A stretch of 64,000 nt of DNA from Microbacterium sp. Leaf320 (lineage in GTDB: Bacteria > Actinomycetota > Actinomycetes > Actinomycetales > Microbacteriaceae): positions 509,527 through 573,526 of the forward strand of contig NZ_LMOD01000003.1 of the NCBI RefSeq assembly GCF_001423485.1, in the 5' to 3' direction. The position numbers and the translations under genes are program-made. The notes beneath the pieces were generated by a model. That model was not told the DNA's origin. It made no database searches and saw only the letters and a list, made by a program, of their open reading frames with translations. This document shows positions 33,938 to 44,100 of this stretch, in pieces. The stretch's first letter is position 1. Each line of letters opens with the position of its first letter.

Positions 33938-35425
33938 CGCTTCCGGTATCTCGGGTGGCAGACCGCGCACCGGCGGCGGAGACTCCACGAGCCGCCCGTC
34001 TTCGTTGTGCGGGTCCACATCGGAGGCCTGGGCGCCTGCATCCACATCGTCGTCCGGATCGGTCGGCACCGTCTCACCTGCGTCCTGCGCCGGATCCTGC
34101 GCCGGATCCTGCTCCGGCGCGTTCGCGTAGAGCTCGGTGAGCTTGCGGTACGACTTCGTGAAGAACGCCCGTGTTCCGGCGATCACCATGACGATGCCGG
34201 CGAACAGGCAGATCAGGGCGATGCCCCGGGCCTCTCCCTCGCCGAGCAGCCACTCCCACTGCCGCTGACCGGCGTCGGTTCTCATGTACGGGATGATCAG
34301 GAACTCGGCGATCGGCGCGATCAGGAACGCCGTGATCGGTGCGGCGGCGGCCTCCATCGCTGCGGCCACCCCGAACACGCGGCCCTGACGGTCGTAACGG
34401 ACGACCTTCTGGATGATCGTCTGCTCGGCAGCCTCGGCGGGCGGCACGAGCGCCATGTACAGCCACATGCCTATGACGTAGAGCGGCCACCACTCGCGCA
34501 GCATGAAGACCGAGCCGAGGATGCCCATGGCGATCACGACGAGCAACAGGGTGCGCATGGGCTTCGCGCCGAGACCGAACTTCGCGACCAGGCCGCCGCC
34601 GATCAGGAAGCCCGTCGAGGAGAACGCGAGAGCGAAGCCCCACATCTGGGCGTCGAACAGGGTGAGGCCGTACGGATCCATCAGCGCCATGTAGACGCCG
34701 CCGATGAGGTTGTTGAAGGTCGAGAAGATGATGAGCGCGAAAAGCCCCGGTGCGAGCCGGATGGCCTTCACGCTGCCGCGGAAGTCGAGCGCGCTCGTGG
34801 CGTCGGGGTCGGGCTTGGGTGCGCCCTCGGGGATGCGGATGAAGAGCAGGTGCACGAACGTGAGCACCATGGCGCCGATGGCGATCGCGAGCGTCCATCC
34901 CATGCCGAGGAAGCCGATCGACAGGCCGGAGAACACGCTCGTCACGAGGAACGCAAGGCCCTGCACGGTGCCGACGAGGCCGTTGGCGTTCGCCCGCCTG
35001 TCTTCGGGTACCAGCAACGTGACGGTGGTCGAGAGCGCGATGTTGCGCAGCTGCTCGATGACGCCGCCGAACAGGATGACGGCCGAGAACACCCAGAACC
35101 ACGGACCGCCGAGGTCGAGCAGCGCCGCCTCGGGCTGCCAGACGTAGAGAACACCGGCGACCAGGAAGGCGACGGCCGAGATGACGCTGGAGAGCAGCAT
35201 CACCGTGTGCTTGCGGTTTCGGTCGACGATCGTGCCGAAGATCATCGCGAAGAAGGCGATGAACAGCATGTACGCGCCACCGATGACACCGGTCGCGAGC
35301 ACTGACTGCGTCTCGATGTACACCCAGAACGTGAGGGCGAACCACAGGAAGCTCGTCGTCACGTTCGCGATGAGCGTGTTGACGAGGACGTTCGCGAAGG
35401 CGGTCTTCGCTGCGGTGCGCTCCAT
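33929..35425 (-). CDS. MFS transporter
   Basis: The 498-aa protein has 12 predicted membrane helices. MFS hallmarks include the loop IFGTIVDRNRKHTVMLLSS after helix 2 and VPPAEAAEQTIIQKVVRYDR in the central region. It resembles the enterobactin-exporter/MFS_3 group. The final 65 residues are acidic and contain DPAQ repeats, then a Pro-rich end. ATG 35425 lies 7 nt after TACCCT. An ATG at 35455 would add ten residues. The substrate is unknown. Confidence 0.85.
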   Translation of the reverse strand: MERTAAKTAFANVLVNTLIANVTTSFLWFALTFWVYIETQSVLATGVIGGAYMLFIAFFAMIFGTIVDRNRKHTVMLLSSVISAVAFLVAGVLYVWQPEAALLDLGGPWFWVFSAVILFGGVIEQLRNIALSTTVTLLVPEDRRANANGLVGTVQGLAFLVTSVFSGLSIGFLGMGWTLAIAIGAMVLTFVHLLFIRIPEGAPKPDPDATSALDFRGSVKAIRLAPGLFALIIFSTFNNLIGGVYMALMDPYGLTLFDAQMWGFALAFSSTGFLIGGGLVAKFGLGAKPMRTLLLVVIAMGILGSVFMLREWWPLYVIGMWLYMALVPPAEAAEQTIIQKVVRYDRQGRVFGVAAAMEAAAAPITAFLIAPIAEFLIIPYMRTDAGQRQWEWLLGEGEARGIALICLFAGIVMVIAGTRAFFTKSYRKLTELYANAPEQDPAQDPAQDAGETVPTDPDDDVDAGAQASDVDPHNEDGRLVESPPPVRGLPPEIPEARR

Positions 35426-35514
35426 GAGTTCGAGGGTAGGCGGAGCATCCGACATTCGGTAGAGCGCGTCCCGATCTGCGGACTCGGCCCCGCATCCGCC
35501 CGTAGGCTTGTGCG

Positions 35515-36582
35515 GTGACTATTCAGCATGACCCCGCGGTCCGCGGCTTCGCGAGCGACAACTATTCCGGCGTCCACCCCGAGGTCCTCGCGGCCATCGC
35601 AGCGGCGAACGGCGGCCACCAGGTCGCGTACGGCGAGGATGCCTACACCGAGCGGCTGCAGGAGGTCTTCCGCGCGCACTTCGGCGAGGGCGTCCACGCC
35701 TTCCCGGTGTTCAACGGCACCGGCGCCAACGTCACCGGGCTCCAGTCGATGCTCCCCCGGTGGGGCGCGGTGATCGCAGCATCATCCGCGCACATCAACG
35801 TCGACGAAGGCGGTGCACCCGAGAAGATCGGCGGCTTCAAGATCCTCGCCGTGCCGACGGATGACGGCAAGCTCACCCCTGAGCTCGTCGACCGCGAGGC
35901 CTGGGGCTGGGGCGATGAGCACCGCGCGCAGCCGCTCGTGGTCTCGATCACGCAGTCGACCGAGCTCGGCACCCTGTACTCGGTCGACGAGATCCGTGCA
36001 CTGGCCGACCACGCGCACGAGCGCGGGATGACGCTGCACCTCGACGGCGCGCGCATCTCGAACGCCGCCGCCGCCCTCGACGTGCCGCTGCGCGCCTTCA
36101 CCCGCGACGCCGGCGTCGACGTGCTGAGCTTCGGGGGCACCAAGAACGGCGCCATGCTCGGAGAGGCCATCGTGGTTCTGAACCCCGAGGCGTCGAACGG
36201 CCTGCAGTACTCGCGCAAGTTCAACATGCAGCTGTCGTCGAAGATGCGCTTCGTGTCGGCGCAGCTGATCGCGCTGCTCGAGGGCGACCTGTGGCTGCGC
36301 AATGCTCAGCATGCGAACGCGATGGCCCAGCGTCTGCGCGGCACCATCGAGGCCGGCATCGCCGACGGCGCGATCAACGGCGTCTCGTTCACGCAGCCGA
36401 CCCAGGCGAACGGCGTCTTCGCCCAGCTCCCCGAGGGCGTTGCCGACCAGCTGCGCGAGTCGTTCCGCTTCTACGACTGGGATGCCGCACGCAACGAGGT
36501 CCGCTGGATGTGCGGGTTCGACACCGAGGAGTCCGACGTCGACGAGTTCGTCGCCGAACTCGCCCGTCTCACCTCGCGCTGA
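35515..36582 (+). CDS. Threonine aldolase/beta-eliminating lyase family
   Basis: The 355-aa PLP enzyme resembles low-specificity L-threonine aldolase: FASDNYSGVHPEVLAAIAAA, VFNGTGANVTGLQSML, LHLDGARISNAAAAL and the lysine in SFGGTKNGAMLGEA that would bind PLP. It would split threonine or allo-threonine into glycine and acetaldehyde. GTG 35515 lies 6 nt after TAGGCT, so it is probably leaderless. It is divergent from the MFS gene. Confidence 0.92.
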   Translation: MTIQHDPAVRGFASDNYSGVHPEVLAAIAAANGGHQVAYGEDAYTERLQEVFRAHFGEGVHAFPVFNGTGANVTGLQSMLPRWGAVIAASSAHINVDEGGAPEKIGGFKILAVPTDDGKLTPELVDREAWGWGDEHRAQPLVVSITQSTELGTLYSVDEIRALADHAHERGMTLHLDGARISNAAAALDVPLRAFTRDAGVDVLSFGGTKNGAMLGEAIVVLNPEASNGLQYSRKFNMQLSSKMRFVSAQLIALLEGDLWLRNAQHANAMAQRLRGTIEAGIADGAINGVSFTQPTQANGVFAQLPEGVADQLRESFRFYDWDAARNEVRWMCGFDTEESDVDEFVAELARLTSR

Positions 36583-36612
36583 GAATCCGGTCACGGCGCC
36601 TGCGACATACGA

Positions 36613-36649
36613 AGAGACCCACCGTCAGAAGTCGTGACGGTGGGTCTCT
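36613..36649. terminator. Strong bidirectional terminator hairpin
   Basis: A perfect 15-bp inverted repeat (AGAGACCCACCGTCA at 36613-36627 with its complement at 36635-36649) surrounds a 7-nt loop. Flanking CATACG and CGTATG extend it. It separates the convergent threonine aldolase and Nudix-like genes. Confidence 0.8.
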
Positions 36650-36671
36650 CGCGTATGACGTGGATCGGCCG

Positions 36672-37274
36672 CTAGCGAAGCAGCCCGAGGTTGGCGAGCG
36701 CCAGACGGATGAGCGTGCCCCGACCGCCCTCCATCTCGGCGGCCACCGCGTCGGACCCTGCGGCCTCCGCCGAGAACCAGGTGACCTCGAGCGCATCCTG
36801 ACGGGGCTCGCAGGTGCCCGTCACGGGGACCACGAACGCCAGCGAGACGGCATGCTGCCGGTCGTCGTGGTAGGCGCTGACGCCGGGGATCGGGAAGTAC
36901 TCGGCGACCGTGAACGGCAGCGGCTGCGGCGGCAGCAGCGGGAACGCCATGGGCCCGAGGTCGTTCTCGACGTGGCGGAACAGCGCGTCGCGGATCGTCT
37001 CTCCGAATCGCACGCGCCCCGACACGATCGTGCGCGTCATCTCGCCCATCGGGGTGGAGCGCAGCAGGATGCCGATCTCGGTCACCTGCCCTGATCCGTC
37101 GGTGCGCACCGGGATCGCCTCGACGTAGAGCATCGGCAGATGACGACGCGCCTCTTCGAGCTCGAACTCGCTCAGCCAACCGGGGTTCGTGTCTCGCGCA
37201 GGGGGCTGAGCGGCGCCGAAGCCCTCGATCCCGTCGTCGGGCTCTGGGTCGGGATCAGGTGTGCGGACGGCCAT
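36672..37274 (-). CDS. Nudix-hydrolase-family protein (DUF4916)
   Basis: The 200-aa protein matches the DUF4916 Nudix-like family. Segments include LSEFELEEARRHLPMLYVEA and EIGILLRSTPMGEMTRTIVS. The Nudix box region is GRVRFGETIRDALFRHVEND, where the first catalytic glutamate of the RE-U-x-E-E core is replaced by histidine. Hydrolase activity is therefore uncertain. ATG 37274 has AAAGGA upstream. Confidence 0.82.
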   Translation of the reverse strand: MAVRTPDPDPEPDDGIEGFGAAQPPARDTNPGWLSEFELEEARRHLPMLYVEAIPVRTDGSGQVTEIGILLRSTPMGEMTRTIVSGRVRFGETIRDALFRHVENDLGPMAFPLLPPQPLPFTVAEYFPIPGVSAYHDDRQHAVSLAFVVPVTGTCEPRQDALEVTWFSAEAAGSDAVAAEMEGGRGTLIRLALANLGLLR

Positions 37275-37389
37275 GTGTCCTTTCTACCAGCCGCACCTTC
37301 GGCCCGACACTGACTTGACATCCCGCACCGGCATACGATTCGTCAGGCCGACCGGGCGCGTGTCCGAGCCCGCTGGCAGGATGGGGCAG

Positions 37390-38046
37390 GTGAGCGAAGA
37401 ACTGACGATCGACGGCACCCTCACCCGCTGGTCCACCGCAGATCGGGCGGGGATGCCGCTGCTGGTGCTGCTGCACGGCTATGGAGCAGACGAGCACGAC
37501 CTCTTCGGGCTGACGCCCTATCTGCCGGAGGGCGTCGCCGTGGCATCCGTCGCCGCCCCTCTCTCACCCCCCTGGCCGATGCCCGGCCGCTCCTGGTACG
37601 CGATCGAGGGACTCGACGGACGCAGCTCGGACTCGGTGACCGCCGCCGCCGAGGCCTTCCTCCGCTGGCTCGACGAGGCCGCGGCGGATGCTCCAGCCGT
37701 GGCGCTCCTCGGATTCTCGCAGGGCGCGGCCGTCGCCCTCCAGGCCATGCGCCTCGACCCCGAGCGGGTCGACACCGTCGTGGCACTCAGCGGATACGTC
37801 GCCTCGGGAGAGCTGCCGAACGACGAGGCACTGACCGAGCGGAAGCCTCACGTGTTCTGGGGTCGGGGCACGAACGACCAGGTGATCCCCGAAGCCCGCG
37901 TCGCGCACACCGCGCAATGGCTTCCTGCACACTCGGAGCTGTCGGGGCGCGTCTACACCGGACTCACGCACAGCATCTCGGAAGACGAGCTCGGCGACGT
38001 GCACGCCTTCCTCACGAAGTGGCTAGGCCGCAAAGCAAAGAGCTGA
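37390..38046 (+). CDS. Alpha/beta hydrolase (carboxylesterase/phospholipase type)
   Basis: The 218-aa protein is an esterase of the YpfH/acyl-protein-thioesterase type. It has VLLHGYGADEHDLFGL (oxyanion loop), the nucleophile elbow LLGFSQGAAVAL (Ser in GFSQG), WGRGTNDQVIP (Asp) and TGLTHSISEDEL (His). The GTG at 37390 is preferred because CAGGAT lies 7 nt upstream. ATG 37381 would add three residues. Neither has a good Shine-Dalgarno sequence. The last six codons plus stop are duplicated just downstream. Confidence 0.85.
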   Translation: MSEELTIDGTLTRWSTADRAGMPLLVLLHGYGADEHDLFGLTPYLPEGVAVASVAAPLSPPWPMPGRSWYAIEGLDGRSSDSVTAAAEAFLRWLDEAAADAPAVALLGFSQGAAVALQAMRLDPERVDTVVALSGYVASGELPNDEALTERKPHVFWGRGTNDQVIPEARVAHTAQWLPAHSELSGRVYTGLTHSISEDELGDVHAFLTKWLGRKAKS

Positions 38047-38066
38047 GCCGCAAAGCGAAGAGCTGA
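38027..38066 (+). repeat. 20-bp tandem duplication of a gene end
   Basis: The 20 bp that encode the last codons and stop of the esterase (38027-38046) are repeated at 38047-38066 with one mismatch. It is a small slippage duplication. Confidence 0.8.
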
Positions 38067-38092
38067 GCTGCACCTCGGAGCGATCAGAACCG

Positions 38093-38136
38093 CGACACGC
38101 CCGGGGTTGCGAAACTCCGACACGCCCGGGTATCGT
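38093..38136 (+). promoter_or_regulatory. ABC-F promoter with 13-bp direct repeats
   Basis: TTGCGA (38107-38112) and TATCGT (38131-38136) are separated by 18 bp. The 13-bp word CGACACGCCCGGG occurs at 38093-38105 and again at 38118-38130, flanking the -35 and filling the spacer. The 25-bp period suits binding of a dimer or two monomers on the promoter. Confidence 0.5.
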
Positions 38137-38333
38137 CGTGGAGTCCTGTCCGCCGTGTCTGGAAGTCCTTTGATCTGATCCGTCGCCTCCGCGCTCATTC
38201 TTTCGCGCGCTGACCCGACGATCGCCGACTCCACGGCAGACCATCGCCCGCTGTCCTTCGCGACGGCATCCCCGCTCAGACGGGGCCCTGGGCGACCGGT
38301 GTCAGTGCACCCTCGCACTCGACAGGAGACACC
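38137..38333 (+). promoter_or_regulatory. Structured leader of the ABC-F gene
   Basis: About 190 nt separate the predicted promoter from the ABC-F start. CGTGGAGTC at 38137-38145 is complementary to GACTCCACG at 38227-38235. A CCCCG/CGGGG hairpin lies at 38270-38285. Two very short GTG reading frames begin at 38138 and about 38154. The layout fits attenuation control known for antibiotic-inducible ABC-F genes, but this is inference. Confidence 0.4.
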
Positions 38334-40043
38334 ATGTCAGTCCCCACTCTTCACTCCTCGGTCACTCTCGACCGTCTCACGTTCACCTGGCCGGACGGCA
38401 CGACCGCGCTCGACGCCGTGTCCGGATCCTTCGGCACCGGTCGCACCGGACTCGTCGGTCGCAACGGTGCAGGCAAGTCCACGCTGCTGCGGCTCATGGC
38501 GGGCGAGCTGACCCCGACCTCGGGTTTCCTCACGGCGACCGGCGAGGTGGCCTATCTGCCGCAGCAGCTCACGCTCGACGTCGATCGCAGGGTCGCCGAT
38601 CTCCTCGGAGTCGCCGTGCCCCTGGACGCCGTCAGGGCGATCGGTGCCGGCGACGTCGATCAGGTGCACTTCGATGCAGTCGGCGACGACTGGGACATCG
38701 AGGCACGCGCCGAGATGTCCCTGGCCGAAGCGGGCCTCTCTCCCGAGTTCCTCGACCGCAGGGTCGGCGAGCTGTCCGGCGGAGAGGCAGTGCTCGTCGC
38801 GATCGCCGGCATCCGCCTGCGCCGCGCCCCGATCACACTGCTCGACGAGCCGACCAACAACCTCGACCGCGACGCCCGCGCGAAGCTGGCGACGATGGTG
38901 AGGTCCTGGAAGGGCACGCTGATCGTGGTCAGCCATGATCTGACACTGCTCGAACTCATGGACGACACCGCCGAGCTCTACGCCCAGACACTGAGCGTCT
39001 TCGGCGGACCGTACTCCGAATGGCGCTCCTGGTTGGATGCCGAGCAGGAGGCGGCGAGGCAGGCCGAGGTCACCGCGAAGCAGGAGTTCCGCAAGGAGAA
39101 GCGTCAGCGCATCGAGGCTGAAGTGAAGCTCGCCCACCGAGCCCGCACGGCGAAGAAGGCCGAGATCGAGAAGCGCGTGCCGAAGATCATCGCCCACGGC
39201 CGCAAGATGGCGGCCGAGGTGTCGGCGGGAAGGCTCCGCACAGAGGTCGGCGCGAAGGAGGATGCCGCTCGCACCGCTCTCGACGAGGCCGGGCGACGCC
39301 TGCGATCCGACGCGTCGATGAAGATCGAGCTGCCCGATCCGCAGGTGTCCCGGAGTCGCCGCATCGCGATGATCGGCGACGGCGAACGGTCGTGGGTCAT
39401 CCAGGGCCCCGATCGTGTCGCGCTGATCGGGCGCAACGGCGCCGGCAAGACGACGTTGCTCGAACGGCTCGTGGCGGATGCCGCCAGCGTTCACGATTCA
39501 GCACAGATGCCGCCGATCCGCGCGTATGGCGGCACGGAGGGTGCCCTCGAGGAATCCCTGCTGAATACGGAACAGCCGGCGACCAGCATGGAACGACCGG
39601 TGCTGACCGCGACAGCTCTCACCGATCGCATCGGCTACCTGCCGCAGCGCGTCGACGGGCTCGACGAGAACCGATCGGTGTTCGAGAACATCGCGGATGC
39701 CGCGCCGCAGGTGCCCGAGAAGGAGCTTCGCAACCGACTCGCGCGGTTCCTGATCAGAGGCGCCACCGCCGAGAGGCCGGTCGCCGCGCTGTCCGGCGGC
39801 GAGCGCTTCCGGGCGGCTCTGGCGAAGCTGCTGCTCTCGGATCCGGCGCCGCATCTCGTGGTGCTCGACGAGCCGACGAACAACCTCGACATCGACACCG
39901 TCGATCAGCTCGTCGAGGCGTTGCGCGCCTACCGCGGGGCGGTGCTCGTCGTGAGTCACGACGACGCGTTCCTCGCCAGGCTCGATCTGGACCTCACGCT
40001 CGAGATCCAGTCGGACGGCTCGCTCGCGGCGGCGACCCACTGA
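38334..40043 (+). CDS. ABC-F family ATP-binding protein
   Basis: The 569-aa protein has two ABC ATPase domains and no membrane part. Walker A motifs are GRNGAGKST (near residue 44) and GRNGAGKTT. Signatures are [13 protein letters not shown] and [13 protein letters not shown], and both Walker B regions end in DEPTNNLD. A charged linker ([20 protein letters not shown]) joins them. ABC-F proteins act on the ribosome; some protect it from macrolides, lincosamides or pleuromutilins. The long leader hints at drug-responsive control. ATG 38334 has AGGAGAC upstream. Confidence 0.92.
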   Translation: MSVPTLHSSVTLDRLTFTWPDGTTALDAVSGSFGTGRTGLVGRNGAGKSTLLRLMAGELTPTSGFLTATGEVAYLPQQLTLDVDRRVADLLGVAVPLDAVRAIGAGDVDQVHFDAVGDDWDIEARAEMSLAEAGLSPEFLDRRVGELSGGEAVLVAIAGIRLRRAPITLLDEPTNNLDRDARAKLATMVRSWKGTLIVVSHDLTLLELMDDTAELYAQTLSVFGGPYSEWRSWLDAEQEAARQAEVTAKQEFRKEKRQRIEAEVKLAHRARTAKKAEIEKRVPKIIAHGRKMAAEVSAGRLRTEVGAKEDAARTALDEAGRRLRSDASMKIELPDPQVSRSRRIAMIGDGERSWVIQGPDRVALIGRNGAGKTTLLERLVADAASVHDSAQMPPIRAYGGTEGALEESLLNTEQPATSMERPVLTATALTDRIGYLPQRVDGLDENRSVFENIADAAPQVPEKELRNRLARFLIRGATAERPVAALSGGERFRAALAKLLLSDPAPHLVVLDEPTNNLDIDTVDQLVEALRAYRGAVLVVSHDDAFLARLDLDLTLEIQSDGSLAAATH

Positions 40044-40076
40044 GGTCGGGCACCGTGCCCACGCCATAATGTTCTC

Positions 40077-40694
40077 GTGTCAGAGAACCCGACAGCGCCT
40101 TCGCTCAGTCCGCAGGAGCGAGGTGTGTTCAAGGCGCGCCTCGCGGCCGACCCACTCGACCATGAGGCACGTCTCGGCCTCGTCACCTGGTACCGCGGAG
40201 TTGGTCACGGCGATCAGGCGGGTCGGTATGCGATCGCGGTCGATGGCCTCGCGACTCAAGACGAGATTCGCCAGTACTCGTCGTTGCTGCGCGGCTTGGG
40301 CGCTGACGACGAACGGATGCGAGAGCTCAGTCGCCTGCCGGAGGATCCGGCGGTCGAGGCGCGAGTGTCCGAGATGTTGACGTCAGTCCTTGCGCCGACA
40401 CCCACACGATTCGCCGACATCGTCGACAACATCACCGCGATCGTATGGGTGATCTGCGGGATCTCGGTCGTGATCACGCTGATCACGACTTTCGTGGCCA
40501 CTCTTCGCGGCGAACCCTCGGCCCCCGAGATCGCTTCGACGTGGGCCGCGATCACGTTGTTGTCGGCGGCAGTCGCGGCCGGCCTCGGGGCGATCGGGCT
40601 CGCGGCCGGAAGGTCTCCTATCGCCGCGGCAGTGTTCGCCGTCGTGTGTGCCCTGGCCGCGTGGGGTGCGCTCGCACTGCTCCCCCTCGCCTGA
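40077..40694 (+). CDS. Membrane protein with soluble helical N-terminus, unknown function
   Basis: The 205-aa product has a soluble N-terminal 110 residues that look like two TPR-like helices (LSPQERGVFKARLAADPLDH, ARLGLVTWYRGVGHGDQAGR). Three membrane helices follow (IVWVICGISVVITLITTFVA, WAAITLLSAAVAAGLGAIGL, AAVFAVVCALAAWGALALL). I do not assign a family. GTG 40077 lies 6 nt after CATAAT, suggesting a leaderless message. Confidence 0.68.
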   Translation: MSENPTAPSLSPQERGVFKARLAADPLDHEARLGLVTWYRGVGHGDQAGRYAIAVDGLATQDEIRQYSSLLRGLGADDERMRELSRLPEDPAVEARVSEMLTSVLAPTPTRFADIVDNITAIVWVICGISVVITLITTFVATLRGEPSAPEIASTWAAITLLSAAVAAGLGAIGLAAGRSPIAAAVFAVVCALAAWGALALLPLA

Positions 40695-40701
40695 CGTCCT
40701 G

Positions 40702-41112
40702 TCAGGCCCGCCGACTTCGCATCGCCCGCGTGTGAGCGATCGCGGGGTCGGCGGCCAACTCTGCGTAGTCCTCGGAGTCGCGAGACACGAGTGCGACCCG
40801 CCCCTCGCCGTCGTGGGCGATGCCCCAGCCGTAGCGCTTGCCCAACGGGGACGAGCGCAGGCATGGCTGCCCCTTCGAGAAGAACGTCTCTCGGGCCGCC
40901 GCGTCGTCGGGATCGAGTCCGTTCCGCAGCGCATGGGTCGTGAAGATCACGTCGTCGGAGGTGTGGGCATACGGATGCTCCGCGATCAAGCGGTAGTGGA
41001 GGGCCGCGATCGTCGGCTTCTCGCCTACCGGCGGCTCTTCGGCGTGGTCGACGGGGCAGTCCTCTGCGACCTCGATGAAGGTGCTCACGTAGTTGGTGGT
41101 GTGCGCTGCCAT
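40702..41112 (-). CDS. DUF6157 family protein
   Basis: The 136-aa protein fits the DUF6157 pattern: TTNYVSTFIEVAEDCPVDHA, PTIAALHYRLIAEHPYAHTS, DDVIFTTHALRNG, FFSKGQPCLRSSPLGKRYGW and RVALVSRDSEDYAELAAD. The function is unknown. ATG 41112 is chosen. It is divergent from the helicase gene, with 69 bp between. A very long antisense frame over the helicase shares this frame and should not be read as part of it. Confidence 0.8.
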   Translation of the reverse strand: MAAHTTNYVSTFIEVAEDCPVDHAEEPPVGEKPTIAALHYRLIAEHPYAHTSDDVIFTTHALRNGLDPDDAAARETFFSKGQPCLRSSPLGKRYGWGIAHDGEGRVALVSRDSEDYAELAADPAIAHTRAMRSRRA

Positions 41113-41181
41113 GCCTACAGCATGCCCTCGCCCTCCGACAATGGCGACGCCGATGTCGGTGGCTCGGGTGATGATGGAGGG

Positions 41182-44100
41182 ATGAGCGACGTGCTCGACC
41201 GCTTCACCCCTGCCACGCAAGACTGGTTCCGGGGTGCCTTTCCCGCACCCACTCCCGCTCAGGCCGGAGCCTGGAACGCGATCTCGGCGGGCAAGCATGC
41301 GCTCGTCGTCGCCCCCACGGGGTCGGGCAAGACCCTCTCGGCGTTCCTCTGGGCCATCGACAGCGTCTTCCGCGAGCGCACGGCGAGCATCGAGCGCGCG
41401 GGGAAGAACGAGAAGAGGGAGCGGAAGCCTGCGCGCGAGAAAGACGGCTCCCGCACTCGCATCCTCTATATCTCGCCGCTGAAGGCGCTCGGCGTCGACG
41501 TCGAGCGCAATCTGCGGTCCCCTCTCATCGGCATCGGGCAGTCCGCGCGGCGCCTCGGCGTCGAGGCCCCGGCGGTGACGGTCGGCGTGCGTTCGGGCGA
41601 TACGACCTCGAGCGATCGCCGCAAGCTCGTGGCCGATCCCCCCGACATCCTCATCACGACCCCCGAGTCGCTCTACCTGATGCTCACGAGCCGCGCGGGC
41701 GAGACCCTGCGCGACGTGCACACGGTCATCATCGACGAGGTGCACGCGGTCGCCGCGACCAAACGAGGGGCCCACCTCGCGGTGAGCCTCGAACGACTCG
41801 ACGCACTGCGCCGCATTCATGGCCACGAAGCCGCTGCACAGCGCATCGGCCTGTCGGCGACGGTGCGCCCGATCGACGAGGTCGCGCGATTCCTCGGCGG
41901 CGCGGCCCCTGTCGAGATCGTCGCCCCACCCGCATCGAAGACCTTCGAGCTCGGCGTCGTCGTGCCGATGGACGACATGACGAACCCGCCGCCGCCTCCC
42001 GGCGCGCCGAAGGATGCCGGAGATGCCGCCGACGCCGAGTACACCGAGGTCACCGGCTCCGTGTGGCCGCACGTGGAGGAGGCGATCGTCGATCGCATCC
42101 TCCAGAACAAGTCGACCATCGTGTTCTCGAACTCGCGCCGCCTCGCCGAGCGTCTCACCGGACGACTGAACGAGATCTACTCCGAGCGCATCGGCGTCGC
42201 GCTTCCCGAGGCATCGGTGCCCGCCGCCATGATGGCCCAGGCCGGCGCAACGGCCGGTGCCGACCCCGTGCTCGCCAAGGCCCACCACGGCTCGGTGTCG
42301 AAGGAGCAGCGCGCCCAGGTCGAGGAGGAACTCAAATCCGGCGTGCTGCGCTGCGTCGTCGCGACGAGCAGTCTCGAGCTCGGCATCGACATGGGTGCGG
42401 TCGATCTGGTGATCCAGGTCGAGGCCCCGCCGTCTGCGGCCTCCGGGCTGCAGCGCGTCGGACGAGCGGGCCACCAGGTCGGTGAGATCAGCCGCGCGGC
42501 GCTCTTCCCCAAGCACCGCGGCGACGTACTGCACACCGCGATCGTCACCGAGCGGATGCTGGCGGGCAAGATCGAGGCGATCCAGGTGCCTCGCAATCCG
42601 CTCGACATCCTCGCCCAGCAGACCGTCGCGGCCAGCGCGCTCGGCGAGATCGGCGTCGAGGAGTGGTTCGAGACCGTGCGGTGCTCCGCACCCTTCCAGT
42701 CCCTCCCCCGGTCGGCGTACGAAGCGACTCTCGACCTGCTCGCGGGGCGCTTTCCCTCTGACGAGTTCGCCGAACTGCGCCCGCGTCTCGTGTGGGACAG
42801 AGATGCCGGCACCCTCACCGGACGCCCCGGCGCACAGCGCATCGCCGTCACAAGCGGTGGCACGATCCCCGACCGCGGCCTGTTCGGGGTGTTCGTGGCC
42901 GGCGAGTCCACCGGCGCCCGTGTCGGCGAGCTCGACGAGGAGATGGTCTACGAGTCCCGCGTCGGCGACGTCTTCACGCTCGGCACGACGAGCTGGCGGA
43001 TCGCCGAGATCACTCACGACAGGGTCAACGTCATCCCCGCCTACGGGCAGCCGGGCAAAGTGCCGTTCTGGCATGGCGACGGAATCGGCCGTCCGTTCGA
43101 GCTCGGAGAGGCCCTCGGCAAGTTCTCGAGAGAGGTGTCGGCGGCGACCCCCGAGAAGGCGGCGCAGCGGCTGATCGAGGCCGGACTCGACGAGCAGGCG
43201 CGGATGAACCTGATGGCGCACCTGACCGAGCAGCGCGAGGCGACGGGAACACTGCCGACCGACCGCACTCTCACGGTCGAACGCGGCCACGACGAGGTCG
43301 GCGACTGGCGGGTCATCCTGCATTCCCCATACGGCATGAAGGTGCACGCGCCCTGGGCTCTGGCGATCAACGCGCGCATCCGCGAGCGCCTCGGCGTCGA
43401 GGGGTCGGCCGTGGCGAGCGACGACGGAATCATCGTGCGCATCCCGGATGCCGAGGCCGAGCCGCCCGGCGCCGAGCTGTTCGTGTTCGACCCCGACGAG
43501 CTCGAGCAGCTGGTCACCCAGGAGGTCGGCGGCTCGGCGCTCTTCGCCTCCCGGTTCCGCGAGTGCGCCGCCCGAGCGCTGCTGATGCCGCGCATGAACC
43601 CCAACAAGCGCACACCGCTCTGGCAGCAGCGGCAGCGATCCGCGCAGCTGCTCGAGGTGGCGAGACGGCATCCGACCTTCCCGGTGATCCTCGAGACGCT
43701 CCGCGAGGTGCTGCAGGACGTCTATGATCTTCCGTCGCTGCGCAAGCTCGCGGTGTCGATCGCCGACCGCCGCATCCGACTGATCGAGACCCAGCCGTCG
43801 CAGCCCTCGCCCTACGCACGCGACCTGCTGTTCGGCTACGTGGGCGCGTTCATGTACGAGGGCGATTCTCCGCTCGCCGAACGCCGTGCGGCCGCACTGT
43901 CGGTCGACCCCGCGCTTCTCGGCGAGCTGCTCGGCACGGTCGAGCTGCGCGAGCTCCTCGACCCCGACGTCATCGCCCAGTTCGAGCGCGAGGCGCAGCG
44001 GCTCGACCCCGAGCGGCGCGCTCGCGGACTCGAGGGCGTCGCCGACCTGCTGCGGATGCTCGGGCCCATGGACGCGGCCGAGATCGACGCAAGGCTCGAT

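Noticed and set aside
37315..37320. TTGACA as the -35 of the esterase gene
   Set aside because: The only TANNNT downstream (TACGAT at 37334) is 13 bp away, too short for a sigma-70-type spacer.
38093..38136. WhiB7-type promoter for the ABC-F gene
   Set aside because: The sequence upstream of the -35 is GC-rich, not the AT-rich tract expected at WhiB7 promoters.
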